Of a stretch of DNA of 64,000 nt, positions 27,869 to 35,713 are shown piece after piece. Within the stretch, counting starts at the first letter, position 1. Each line of letters starts with the position of its first letter. The translations under genes were made by a program, and so were the position numbers. This DNA comes from Planotetraspora kaengkrachanensis. GTDB taxonomy: Bacteria; Actinomycetota; Actinomycetes; Streptosporangiales; Streptosporangiaceae. The DNA is taken from positions 124,001-188,000 of the forward strand of contig NZ_BONV01000001.1 in the NCBI RefSeq assembly GCF_016862895.1. Reading direction: 5' to 3'. The notes below the pieces were generated by a model. It worked only from the letters and a program-made list of their open reading frames with translations. It was not told where the DNA came from and made no database searches.

Positions 27869-30800
27869 TCAGGAGCCGAGGCAGGCCGGGCCGAGCAGTT
27901 GCTTGAGGTCGCCCATGAGGGCCGGCGAGGGGGTGACCCGCAACCGGTCGTCGAGGCGCACGACCGTGGTCCGCGGCCCGTTGTGCACCTGGAGATGCAC
28001 CTCCGTCGCCCCCGGATGGGTCGTCAGAACCTCCTTGAGGCGGCCGACGACGGATGGGGTGCACCGGGCCAGGGGCAGGCTGACGACGAGCGGGCCGCCG
28101 GTCTCTGCCGTGAGATCCGGCGCGGTCACCTCCATCGCGATGATCTTCGCGACGTCCTCCCGCTTGTCGATCCGGCCCTTGACGAAGACGATCGCGTCCT
28201 CGACAAGGATCGTGGCGCTCAGCTGGTAGGCCGAAGGGAAGATCATCACCTCGATGGCGCCCTCCAGGTCCTCCAGCATGGCGAGGACCCAGGTGTCGCC
28301 CTTCTTGGTCACCTTCCGCTGCAGGCCCGTCAGCAGGCCTCCGACGGTGACGATCTGGCCGTCGGGACGGTCCTCGGACTGCAGCGCGGCCACCGAGCAG
28401 TCGGCGCCGGACGCGAGGACGTGCTCGACGCCGAGCAGCGGGTGGTCGGAGACGTACAACCCGAGCATCTCCCGCTCGAACCGCAGCAGGGTGGTCTTGT
28501 CCCACTCCCCCGGCGGGATCCGCACGTCGAAGATCTGGTCCTCGGCCCCGCCGGCCGCGCCGAACAGGGAGTCCTGCCCGATCGCCTCGTTCTTCTTGAT
28601 GTCGGTGATCGCGTCGACGGCCTGCTCGTGGACCATCAGCAGGCCCTTGCGGACGTGCTCTAGCGAGTCGAAGGCGCCCGCCTTGATCAGGGACTCGATG
28701 ACGCGCCTGTTGCAGACGACCGCGGGGACCTTGCGCAGGAAGTCCCTGAAGTCGGTGAAGCGGTCCTTCTCCTCGCGGGCCGCGATGATCCCGGCGACGA
28801 CGTTCCCTCCGACGTTGCGGACGGCCGACAGGCCGAAGCGCACGTCGCCGCCGCGCGGGGTGAAGTCGGAGTCGGAGTCGTTGACGTCCGGCGGGAGGAC
28901 CCTGATGCCCATGCGGCGGCACTCGTTGAGGTACAGCGCCGACTTGTCCTTGTCGTCCTTGACGGACGTGAGGAGCGCGGCCATGTACTCGGCCGGGAAG
29001 TTGGCCTTCAGATAGGCCGTCCAGTACGAGACCAGGCCGTAACCGGCGGTGTGGGACTTGTTGAAGGCGTAGTCGGAGAACGGCAGCAGGATGTCCCACA
29101 ACGCCTTGACGGCCGCGGCGGAGAAGCCGTTGTCCCGCATGCCCTTCTCGAAGGACTCGAACTGCTCGTCCAGCTCGGACTTCTTCTTCTTGCTCATCGC
29201 GCGGCGGAGCAGGTCGGCGCCGCCCGGGGAGTAGCCCGCGACCTTCTGCGCGATGGCCATGACCTGCTCCTGGTAGACGATCAGGCCGTAGGTCGTGCCG
29301 AGGATGTCCCTGAGCGGTTCCTCGAGCTCAATGTGGATCGGGGTGATCTCCTGCTGGGCGTTCTTGCGCAGGGCGTAGTTGGTGTGCGAGCCGGCGCCCA
29401 TGGGGCCGGGACGGTAGAGCGCGAGCGCCGCGGAGATGTCCTCGAAGCCGTCGGGGCGCATCAGCCGCAGCAGCGAACGCATGCCGCCGCCGTCGAGCTG
29501 GAAGACGCCGAGCGTGTCTCCCCTGGCGAGCAGCTCGTACGTCCGCGGGTCGTCGAGGGGCACCTCGAGCAGCTCGATCTCGGCGCCGGAGTCCGCCTCG
29601 ATCATCTTCAGGCAGTCGTCGATGATCGTGAGGTTGCGCAGGCCCAGGAAGTCCATCTTCAGCAGGCCGAGCTTCTCGCAGGCCGGGTAGTCGAACTGCG
29701 TGATGATCGCGCCGTCGGATTCGCGGCGCATGATCGGGATGTGGTCGGTCAGGGGCTCGGCGGACATGATGACGCCGGCGGCGTGCACGCCGGTCTGCCT
29801 GACCAGGCCTTCGAGGCCCCTGCCCAGGTCGATCGCCGCCTTGACGCCGGCGTCCTCGTCGTACAGCTCGCGCAGCTCGCCCGCCTCGTCGTAGCGCGGG
29901 TGGTCCTTGTCGAAGATGCCCGAGAGCGGGATGTCCCTGCCCATCACGGCGGGCGGGAACGCCTTGGAGATCCGGTCACCCAGGGCGTACGGGTGGCCGA
30001 GGACGCGGGCGGCGTCCTTCACGGCCGCCTTGGCCTTGATGGTGCCGAACGTGGCGATCAACGCGACCTTGTCGGCGCCCCACTTCTCGGTCACGTGGCG
30101 GATCACGTCGGCCCGCCGGCGCTCGTCGAAGTCGATGTCGATGTCGGGCATCGAGACGCGCTCGGGGTTGAGGAACCGCTCGAAGACCAGGCCGTACGGG
30201 ATCGGGTCGAGGTCGGTGATGCCGAGGGAGTAGCCGACCAGCGAGCCCGCCGCCGAGCCGCGGCCCGGGCCGACCCGGATGCCGTTGTCCTTGGCCCACA
30301 TGACGAAGTCGGAGACGACGAGGAAGTAGCTGGGGAATCCCATCTGGACGATGACGCCCAGTTCGTTCTCGACGCGGGCCCGGTGTTCCTCGTCGACGCC
30401 GCCGGGGAAACGGCGCCGCATGCCCTCCCAGACCTGCTGCCGGAAGTACTCCTCCTCGGTCGTGCCGCCGGGGACGGGGTAGGCCGGCATGAGGTTCCTG
30501 AAGCCGAACATGCCGCCGGGCTCCACGCGCTCGGCGACGAGCAGCGTGTTCCGGCAGCCTTCCCGCCACAGGTCGGAGGAGTCGAGGGCGCGCATCTCGT
30601 CGGCCGACCTGACGTGGTAACCGCTGCCGTCGAACCGGAACCGGTCGGGATCGCTGAGCTGTCCGCCGGTCTGGACGCACAGGAGGGCGTCGTGGCCCGC
30701 GGCGTCCGACTCGTAGGTGTAGTGCGAGTCGTTGGTGACGACCGGGGGGATGTCGAGCTCTCGGCCGATCCGGGTGAGCCCGTCGCGGACCCGGCGCTCG

Positions 30801-31390
30801 ATGTCGAGGCCGTGGTCCATGACCTCCAGGAAGTAGTTCTCCTTGCCGAAGATCTCCTGGTACTTCGCGGCCGCCCTCAGCGCCTCGTCGTACTGGCCCA
30901 GCCGCAGGCGGGTCTGCACCTCACCGGACGGGCAGCCGGTGGCGGCCATGAGGCCCTCGGAGTGCTCGGCGAGGATGGCGGCGTCCATCCGGGGCCACTT
31001 GCCGACGTACCCCTCGGTGTACGCCCGGGAGCTGAGCCGCATCAGGTTGCCGAGGCCGACCCGGTTCCTGGCCCAGATCGTCATGTGGGTGTAGTAGCCG
31101 CCCGCGGAGACGTCGTCGCTCTTCTGGTGCGGCTCGCCCCACATGACCGGCGCCTTCTGCAGGCGCGACCCGGGCGCGACGTACGCCTCGATGCCGAGGA
31201 CCGGCTTCACCCCGGCGGCGATGGCCTGCTTGTAGAAGTCGTAGGCCCCGTGCATGTTGCCGTGGTCGGTGATCGCGATCGCGGGCATGCCGAGCTCGCC
31301 CACGAGTTCGAACATCTGATTCAGCCGGGCCGCCCCGTCGAGCATCGAGTACTCGGTGTGAACGTGCAGATGGACGAACGGATCACCCAT
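27869..31390 (-). CDS. dnaE: DNA polymerase III alpha subunit
   Basis: 1173 residues, replicative polymerase. N-terminal PHP domain (FVHLHVHTEYSMLDG), Pol III palm with PDIDIDFDERRR (catalytic Asp), thumb/fingers, helix-hairpin-helix region, and a C-terminal OB fold (GGLLTGLQRKVTKKGDTW, IEVMIFPSAYQ). Length is normal for DnaE1. It is the housekeeping type, not DnaE2, judging by the complete PHP and OB regions. ATG at 31390. Minus strand, downstream of the DAHP-synthase-like gene. Confidence 0.97.
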   Translation of the reverse strand: MGDPFVHLHVHTEYSMLDGAARLNQMFELVGELGMPAIAITDHGNMHGAYDFYKQAIAAGVKPVLGIEAYVAPGSRLQKAPVMWGEPHQKSDDVSAGGYYTHMTIWARNRVGLGNLMRLSSRAYTEGYVGKWPRMDAAILAEHSEGLMAATGCPSGEVQTRLRLGQYDEALRAAAKYQEIFGKENYFLEVMDHGLDIERRVRDGLTRIGRELDIPPVVTNDSHYTYESDAAGHDALLCVQTGGQLSDPDRFRFDGSGYHVRSADEMRALDSSDLWREGCRNTLLVAERVEPGGMFGFRNLMPAYPVPGGTTEEEYFRQQVWEGMRRRFPGGVDEEHRARVENELGVIVQMGFPSYFLVVSDFVMWAKDNGIRVGPGRGSAAGSLVGYSLGITDLDPIPYGLVFERFLNPERVSMPDIDIDFDERRRADVIRHVTEKWGADKVALIATFGTIKAKAAVKDAARVLGHPYALGDRISKAFPPAVMGRDIPLSGIFDKDHPRYDEAGELRELYDEDAGVKAAIDLGRGLEGLVRQTGVHAAGVIMSAEPLTDHIPIMRRESDGAIITQFDYPACEKLGLLKMDFLGLRNLTIIDDCLKMIEADSGAEIELLEVPLDDPRTYELLARGDTLGVFQLDGGGMRSLLRLMRPDGFEDISAALALYRPGPMGAGSHTNYALRKNAQQEITPIHIELEEPLRDILGTTYGLIVYQEQVMAIAQKVAGYSPGGADLLRRAMSKKKKSELDEQFESFEKGMRDNGFSAAAVKALWDILLPFSDYAFNKSHTAGYGLVSYWTAYLKANFPAEYMAALLTSVKDDKDKSALYLNECRRMGIRVLPPDVNDSDSDFTPRGGDVRFGLSAVRNVGGNVVAGIIAAREEKDRFTDFRDFLRKVPAVVCNRRVIESLIKAGAFDSLEHVRKGLLMVHEQAVDAITDIKKNEAIGQDSLFGAAGGAEDQIFDVRIPPGEWDKTTLLRFEREMLGLYVSDHPLLGVEHVLASGADCSVAALQSEDRPDGQIVTVGGLLTGLQRKVTKKGDTWVLAMLEDLEGAIEVMIFPSAYQLSATILVEDAIVFVKGRIDKREDVAKIIAMEVTAPDLTAETGGPLVVSLPLARCTPSVVGRLKEVLTTHPGATEVHLQVHNGPRTTVVRLDDRLRVTPSPALMGDLKQLLGPACLGS

Positions 31391-31456
31391 GAGACCCCCA
31401 CTCCCGCCGCGCTCTCCCGGTCGCTCGGCACGTCATGGACTCACGTGGTTCAGATC

Positions 31457-32401
31457 CTAACCGCGGGCGGAAGACTCCAGGTCAGCGGCGTGAATCCGCT
31501 CTTCCGCGACGCGCAGACCCGCTTCGATCACCGCGTTCATCACCGGAGCGAGCCGTGTCTCGCCGAGGCTCGGCGCCCGCCGCGCCATCGCGGCGACGAG
31601 CCTGCGCTCACGATCCATGTCGCGTCCCTTGAACCCGCCCACGGGCTTGAGCCGCTGCACGGTGCCGGCCAGGCCGACCCGGCGTTCCAGGAGGGTCGCC
31701 AGCGCCGCGTCCACCCGGTCGATCGCCGCCCGCGCGGCGAGGACGGTGTCCGGGGCCTCCCGCCGCACCACCGCGCCGACGACGGTTGCGGCCTCGCGCG
31801 CCGCCTCGATCGTCTCAGGGGACGCGTCCGGCGCGAGCAGCAGCCCGTCGGCCCCGGCGGCGACGGCCGCTGCGGCGAGCGCCGGGTCGTCGCCCAGGTC
31901 GGCGAGCACGGGCCGGCCGGAACGCTCCGCGGCCTCCCGCATCAGCCCCAGGTCGAGCGTGGTGCCGCCCAGGTGGGTACGGCTCCCGCTCTCGCAGAGC
32001 ACCACCTGGTCGTTGCCCTCCGCCGCGCAGTAGTCCGCGATGGCCAGCCACTCCTCGAGCGTGGCCGCCTGGCCGCGCTGCACCACCACCGGCAGCCCGA
32101 TCCGCGCCACCGCCTGCACCAGACGGAAGTCCTGCATCCACGCGGCGCCGACCACGACGCCGTCGGCGTGGCCGGCCACCGCGCCCAGGTCCGCGGCCGA
32201 GAACGGCTCGACGAGCAGCGGTCCTGCCCACCCGGCCCTGGCCGCGCCGATGATCTCTTCAGCGGTGCTCCGGCCATGGTGGCCGCGCAGGCTCACCCAT
32301 CTGGCGTCCTCACCGCCGATGACGGCGACGGGCCTGCCGTCCCCGATGGTCGAAGTCCCGATCCGTACGGCCCGGCGGCCGAGTTGTGTCGCCTGTGACA
32401 T
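31457..32401 (-). CDS. Degenerate DAHP-synthase-like domain fused to chorismate mutase
   Basis: 314 residues. Residues about 10-215 align with type I-beta DAHP synthase (VVGAAWMQDFRLV for QIGARNMQNFELL; GNDQVVLCESGSRT for GNDQIILCERGIRT; AAGADGLLLAPDASP for AIGADGVMAEVHPDP). Key residues are gone: catalytic Lys of KRG is Gln (VVQRGQAAT), the metal-binding Cys, His and Glu are absent (VIGGEDAR, ADLGDD, LLAPD). Residues about 235-305 look like an intact AroQ chorismate mutase (AIDRVDAALATLLERR, QRLK, MDRERRL). It probably acts as a chorismate mutase with a dead regulatory domain. ATG 32401 has GAGGAG upstream. An aromatic leader peptide and terminator precede it. Confidence 0.75.
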   Translation of the reverse strand: MSQATQLGRRAVRIGTSTIGDGRPVAVIGGEDARWVSLRGHHGRSTAEEIIGAARAGWAGPLLVEPFSAADLGAVAGHADGVVVGAAWMQDFRLVQAVARIGLPVVVQRGQAATLEEWLAIADYCAAEGNDQVVLCESGSRTHLGGTTLDLGLMREAAERSGRPVLADLGDDPALAAAAVAAGADGLLLAPDASPETIEAAREAATVVGAVVRREAPDTVLAARAAIDRVDAALATLLERRVGLAGTVQRLKPVGGFKGRDMDRERRLVAAMARRAPSLGETRLAPVMNAVIEAGLRVAEERIHAADLESSARG

Positions 32402-32451
32402 GTCCGCTCCTCGGTGGGCCGGCCGTCCGCGCCGGCTCGTCTGCAACGAAA

Positions 32452-32478
32452 AAGGCAGAGACGTGGCGTCTCTGCCTT
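32452..32478 (-). terminator. Attenuator-type terminator upstream of the chorismate mutase fusion gene
   Basis: Perfect 12-bp stem (32452-32463 with 32467-32478), TGG/CCA tri-loop, followed on the minus strand by TTTTTCGTT. It stands about 50 bp before the gene start and just after a short leader ORF, the arrangement of a transcription attenuator. An 11-bp complementary pair (32527-32537 in the leader codons, 32479-32489 next to the terminator) offers an adjacent hairpin. Confidence 0.75.
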
Positions 32479-32498
32479 CAGCCGGCTCCAGGTGATCG

Positions 32499-32561
32499 CT
32501 AGCTCACGAACGCGACCGGCCCTCCCGGAGCCGGCTGCGTAAACACGTGATACCTGACCAT
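32499..32561 (-). CDS. Aromatic leader peptide (20 aa)
   Basis: Short ORF beginning MVRYHVFTQPAP and ending VAFVS, then TAG. It contains one Tyr (TAT) and two Phe (TTT, TTC) codons; TAT and TTT are rare in this GC-rich genome. TAGGGT lies seven bases before the ATG, so it is probably a leaderless mRNA. It precedes a terminator hairpin and an aromatic-pathway gene, which fits ribosome-mediated sensing of Tyr/Phe. The peptide itself need have no other function. Confidence 0.7.
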   Translation of the reverse strand: MVRYHVFTQPAPGGPVAFVS

Positions 32562-32568
32562 GCCTGCG

Positions 32569-32598
32569 ACCCTACCAGCCACGCTCCGTGAGCTTGAA
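32569..32598 (-). promoter_or_regulatory. Candidate promoter of the leader/chorismate mutase transcript
   Basis: Minus strand TTCAAG (32593-32598), 18 bp, TAGGGT (32569-32574); the expected start is the A of the leader-peptide ATG. The -35 is weak. Confidence 0.5.
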
Positions 32599-32667
32599 AT
32601 GATCTGTCTCATATTTCGAAATACGGATAGATGAAACCGCGTGGTCTGGTCGAACCATTTGCCATCC

Positions 32668-32678
32668 GTGGGACGATT
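32668..32678 (+). promoter_or_regulatory. GTGGGACGATT motif upstream of kinase 1
   Basis: 11-bp element 21 bp before the kinase-1 ATG. The same 11 bases lie 23 bp before the kinase-2 start (40331-40341), and the sequence up to both starts is similar. Possible shared promoter or operator, or a remnant of duplication. Confidence 0.4.
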
Positions 32679-32699
32679 TGGGGTTCGGGAGGAGATCAG

Positions 32700-34928
32700 A
32701 TGCCGCAAGCGGAAGGCCGGCTCGTCGGAGGCCGGTATCACCTCGAGGAGCCGATCGGCCGCGGGGGCATGGGAGTCGTCTGGCGGGCCCACGACCAGCT
32801 GCTCGACCGCGCCGTCGCGGTCAAGGAGGTCCGCTACGACAGCGCCATGGGCGACGAGCTCAGCGATCTCAACCGGCGGACCATGCGCGAGGCGCGGGCC
32901 GCCGGCCGGCTGACCCACCCGAACGTGGTCGTCGTCCACGACGTGATCGAGGAGGACGGCCGCCCCTGGATCATCATGCAGCTCGTGACCTCCCGGTCCC
33001 TCGGCCAGACGATCAGGGAGGACGGGCCGCTGTCCCCAGAGCGGACGGCCGAGATCGGGCTGCAGATCCTGGACGCGCTTCGGGCCGCCCACGCCCAAGG
33101 GGTGCTCCACCGTGACGTCAAGCCGGAGAACGTGCTGCTCACCGAGGACGGGCGGGTCGTCCTCACCGACTTCGGCATCGCACGTCTCGAGGCCGACTCC
33201 ACCATGACGCGCACGGGGATCGTGGGCACGCCCGCGTTCATCCCCCCGGAGCGCCTTCGCGGCGGTCCCGCGCAGCGCGAGTCCGACCTGTGGTCGCTGG
33301 GGGCGACGCTGTACACCGCCGTCGAGGGCAAACCGCCCCACGACCGGGGCATGGCCATGGCGACCATGCACGCCGTCCTCACCGACGACGCCGCCCCCGC
33401 GATCCGCGCCGGGCGACTGGAGCCCGTGCTGATCCGGCTGCTCGCCAGGGAACCTGAGGACCGGCCCGGCTACGACGAGATCGCCCGGCTGCTCAGGGAG
33501 GCGTCGCGCCCCGCTCCCGTCATCCCGTCTCCCACCCTCCCCGAGATCGTCCCTCCTGGCGACGGCGCCGCGGCGGCCGTTCCCCCGGCGCGGCGGCCCG
33601 CCGCGGAGCCGGAGCCTGAGGCCGTCCCGCCTGAGCCCGCTTCCGCGGGGGGCGAATCCTCCGGACCCACCCCGGACGTGGAGGCGGCAGGGATCGCATC
33701 GCCGGAGCAGCCGGAACCGGAGAGCGCCACGGATCCCGGCACGCCCGCGCCAGGCGGCTCCCGTGCGGAGAAGGAGGACGCACCGGAGCCCGAGGCCGAG
33801 GAGATGCCGCTGACCCGGGCCGTTCCCCGCGGGGCTCCGGAGACGGGAAACCGGGCCGCGGCCCCGGCCCGGCCCGCGCCTCGCCCCGCGGCCCAGGTAC
33901 GTCCCGCCTCCCAGGACCGTCCCGCGCCCTCCGCCGATGCCGCACCCGCACCCGCACGCGACCCGAAGGGCTCGGCCGCGCCGCCCGCCGCCCCCTCTCG
34001 CGGCGCTCCCCCGCCGCCGGCGTTCCCCCTGCAGACCCATGAGCCCGCTCCGGCGAACGACCCCGTCCGCGGGGCCGTGCCGCCGCGGGAGACCGTCGAG
34101 AGCCGCCTGAACCAAGGGCCGAAGCAGTGGACGGAGCCGGCGGCCGCCGACTGGGGCGGCCGGCCCGGGTGGGGTCAGCCCGTGTCCGCTCCCACCCAGC
34201 AGGGGACGGCGTGGCAGGCGAGCGCGCCCGGCGGCCTCGCGGAGCGGTGGCGTTCACTTCCCCCGGTCAAATGGGCCCTGGTCGCCATCCCCGTGCTGCT
34301 GGTCATCGCCGCCATCGGCGGATACCTCGGGCTGCAGGAAGGAGAGCGCGCCTCGGGCGAGCCGGCGGGCGGCGGGCGCGAGGCCACACCCGCGGCGAGC
34401 GGACCCGACACGCCGCCGCCCTCCGGCAAGCCCTCTGCGTCCGACAAGCCGCCGGCCTCCCCCTCGCCGGCGACCTCCAAGCCCGCCGGTGTCCCGGACG
34501 GCTGGCATCGCTACAAGGACAAGTCGGGCTTCTCGATCGCCCTGCCCGACGGCTGGAAGGTGGAGCGCCGCGACGGGTCCAACCTCTGGTTCCGCGGCCC
34601 GGAGCCCGGCGCCGTCCTGCAGATCGGCATGACCAGCACGCCCAAGTCCGACGCGGTGAAGGACTGGAAGGCCCAGGAGAAGTCGTATCCCTCGCGCTTC
34701 CCCGGCTACCGGCGCGTGAGCCTCAAGTCGGTGGACTACTTCAAGGAGGCCGCCGACCTGGAGTTCACCTGGCGGAGCGGCGGCGGGAGGACCCACGCGA
34801 TCAACCGCGGCTTCGTCACCGACAAGCACCACGGATACGCGATCTTCTGGCAGGCCCCCGACAGCCGGTGGCAGAAGACCCTGCACTACTTCACGACCTT
34901 CACGGCCACGTTCCGGCCGGCCACCTGA
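32700..34928 (+). CDS. PknB-like Ser/Thr protein kinase with extracellular sensor domain (kinase 1)
   Basis: 742 residues. Kinase domain about 10-265: P-loop GRGGMGVVWRA, VAVKEV, HRDVKPENVLL, DFGIARL, activation loop TMTRTGIVGTPAFIPPERL. A Pro/Ala/Glu-rich juxtamembrane stretch (about 270-520) follows, one membrane helix (WALVAIPVLLVIAAIGGYLG), a second disordered linker, then a C-terminal extracellular domain of about 140 residues starting GWHRYKDKSGFSIALPDGW. No PASTA repeats. The external domain is also in kinase 2. ATG 32700 has GGAGGAG five bases upstream. Divergent from the chorismate-mutase transcript. Confidence 0.92.
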   Translation: MPQAEGRLVGGRYHLEEPIGRGGMGVVWRAHDQLLDRAVAVKEVRYDSAMGDELSDLNRRTMREARAAGRLTHPNVVVVHDVIEEDGRPWIIMQLVTSRSLGQTIREDGPLSPERTAEIGLQILDALRAAHAQGVLHRDVKPENVLLTEDGRVVLTDFGIARLEADSTMTRTGIVGTPAFIPPERLRGGPAQRESDLWSLGATLYTAVEGKPPHDRGMAMATMHAVLTDDAAPAIRAGRLEPVLIRLLAREPEDRPGYDEIARLLREASRPAPVIPSPTLPEIVPPGDGAAAAVPPARRPAAEPEPEAVPPEPASAGGESSGPTPDVEAAGIASPEQPEPESATDPGTPAPGGSRAEKEDAPEPEAEEMPLTRAVPRGAPETGNRAAAPARPAPRPAAQVRPASQDRPAPSADAAPAPARDPKGSAAPPAAPSRGAPPPPAFPLQTHEPAPANDPVRGAVPPRETVESRLNQGPKQWTEPAAADWGGRPGWGQPVSAPTQQGTAWQASAPGGLAERWRSLPPVKWALVAIPVLLVIAAIGGYLGLQEGERASGEPAGGGREATPAASGPDTPPPSGKPSASDKPPASPSPATSKPAGVPDGWHRYKDKSGFSIALPDGWKVERRDGSNLWFRGPEPGAVLQIGMTSTPKSDAVKDWKAQEKSYPSRFPGYRRVSLKSVDYFKEAADLEFTWRSGGGRTHAINRGFVTDKHHGYAIFWQAPDSRWQKTLHYFTTFTATFRPAT

Positions 34929-34940
34929 TCCTGACGGCCG

Positions 34941-35483
34941 TCAGGCCGTCAGGTCCTTGTGGTAGACGAGGTAGTCGCACGGGGTGGCGAGCGACGGCGC
35001 GAGCGCCGGGTAGGTCTCCTCGATGCTTCCGACGTCCACGCGGCGGTACCCACTCCGGGAGTACCAGGCGGCGAGGAACTCCTTGGACGGATGTGCCCAC
35101 TCGCGCGGGACCAGCAGTTCCAGCTGCATGGTGGCGATCCCGCGTGCCCTGCTCGTCCGCTCGGCGAAGCGCACCAGTTCCCTGCCGACGCCCGTGCCGC
35201 GGTGCGCGGGGTGCGCCGCCAGCATCCCGAACTCGCCGACGCCGTCGTCGAGGCTGCGGACGCGGACGCAGCCCACGATCTGCCCGTCCAGGCGGGCAAC
35301 GGCGATCTGACCGGCGCCGATCAGTTCCCCGACCTCGTCAGCCGTCGTCCGGACCGCGCCGTCGGCCCACAACCCCCGTTCCGCGACGGCGTACACGTCG
35401 TTGACCAGGGTCGTGATCCGCTCGGCGAGCGGCCTGTCCCCGCCCGCGGCCGCGGGCAGCAGTTCGATCTCGAGGGCACCCAT
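34941..35483 (-). CDS. GNAT-family N-acetyltransferase
   Basis: 180 residues. GNAT fold with acetyl-CoA-binding loop HPAHRGTGVGRELVRFAE and motif FGMLAAHP. It acetylates an amine on an unknown substrate. The ATG at 35483 has GGAG five bases upstream; a longer in-frame start is less likely. Convergent with kinase 1, and only 12 bp separates the stops. Confidence 0.8.
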   Translation of the reverse strand: MGALEIELLPAAAGGDRPLAERITTLVNDVYAVAERGLWADGAVRTTADEVGELIGAGQIAVARLDGQIVGCVRVRSLDDGVGEFGMLAAHPAHRGTGVGRELVRFAERTSRARGIATMQLELLVPREWAHPSKEFLAAWYSRSGYRRVDVGSIEETYPALAPSLATPCDYLVYHKDLTA

Positions 35484-35658
35484 GGAGGCTCCAGCGTGGC
35501 CGGCCGTCGTCGCCGCGCCCACCGGTACGGTGAGACACCGGCGTCCTTGCTGGTCACGAACCCTATCTCACCGGGCGGAACGGGCGGTCTCCCGGGCCGA
35601 GCCGGCCCACGACGACACGCCGGAGCGCTGCGCGGCCGGCCCGAGGCCATCAGCATGA

Positions 35659-35694
35659 CGCGACCCCCGCCCCGATGCCGGGACGGGGGTCGCG
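35659..35694 (-). terminator. Terminator after the M1 peptidase gene
   Basis: 11-bp perfect stem (35659-35669 with 35684-35694, CGCGACCCCCG), 19 bp past the M1-gene stop on the minus strand. No T-run. Confidence 0.65.
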
Positions 35695-35713
35695 CGAGGT
35701 CCTGCTCGACGGA

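Noticed and set aside
32499-34115. 538-codon minus-strand gene opposite kinase 1
   Set aside because: Only its last 20 codons (the leader peptide) have regulatory support; the rest is the antisense of the kinase.
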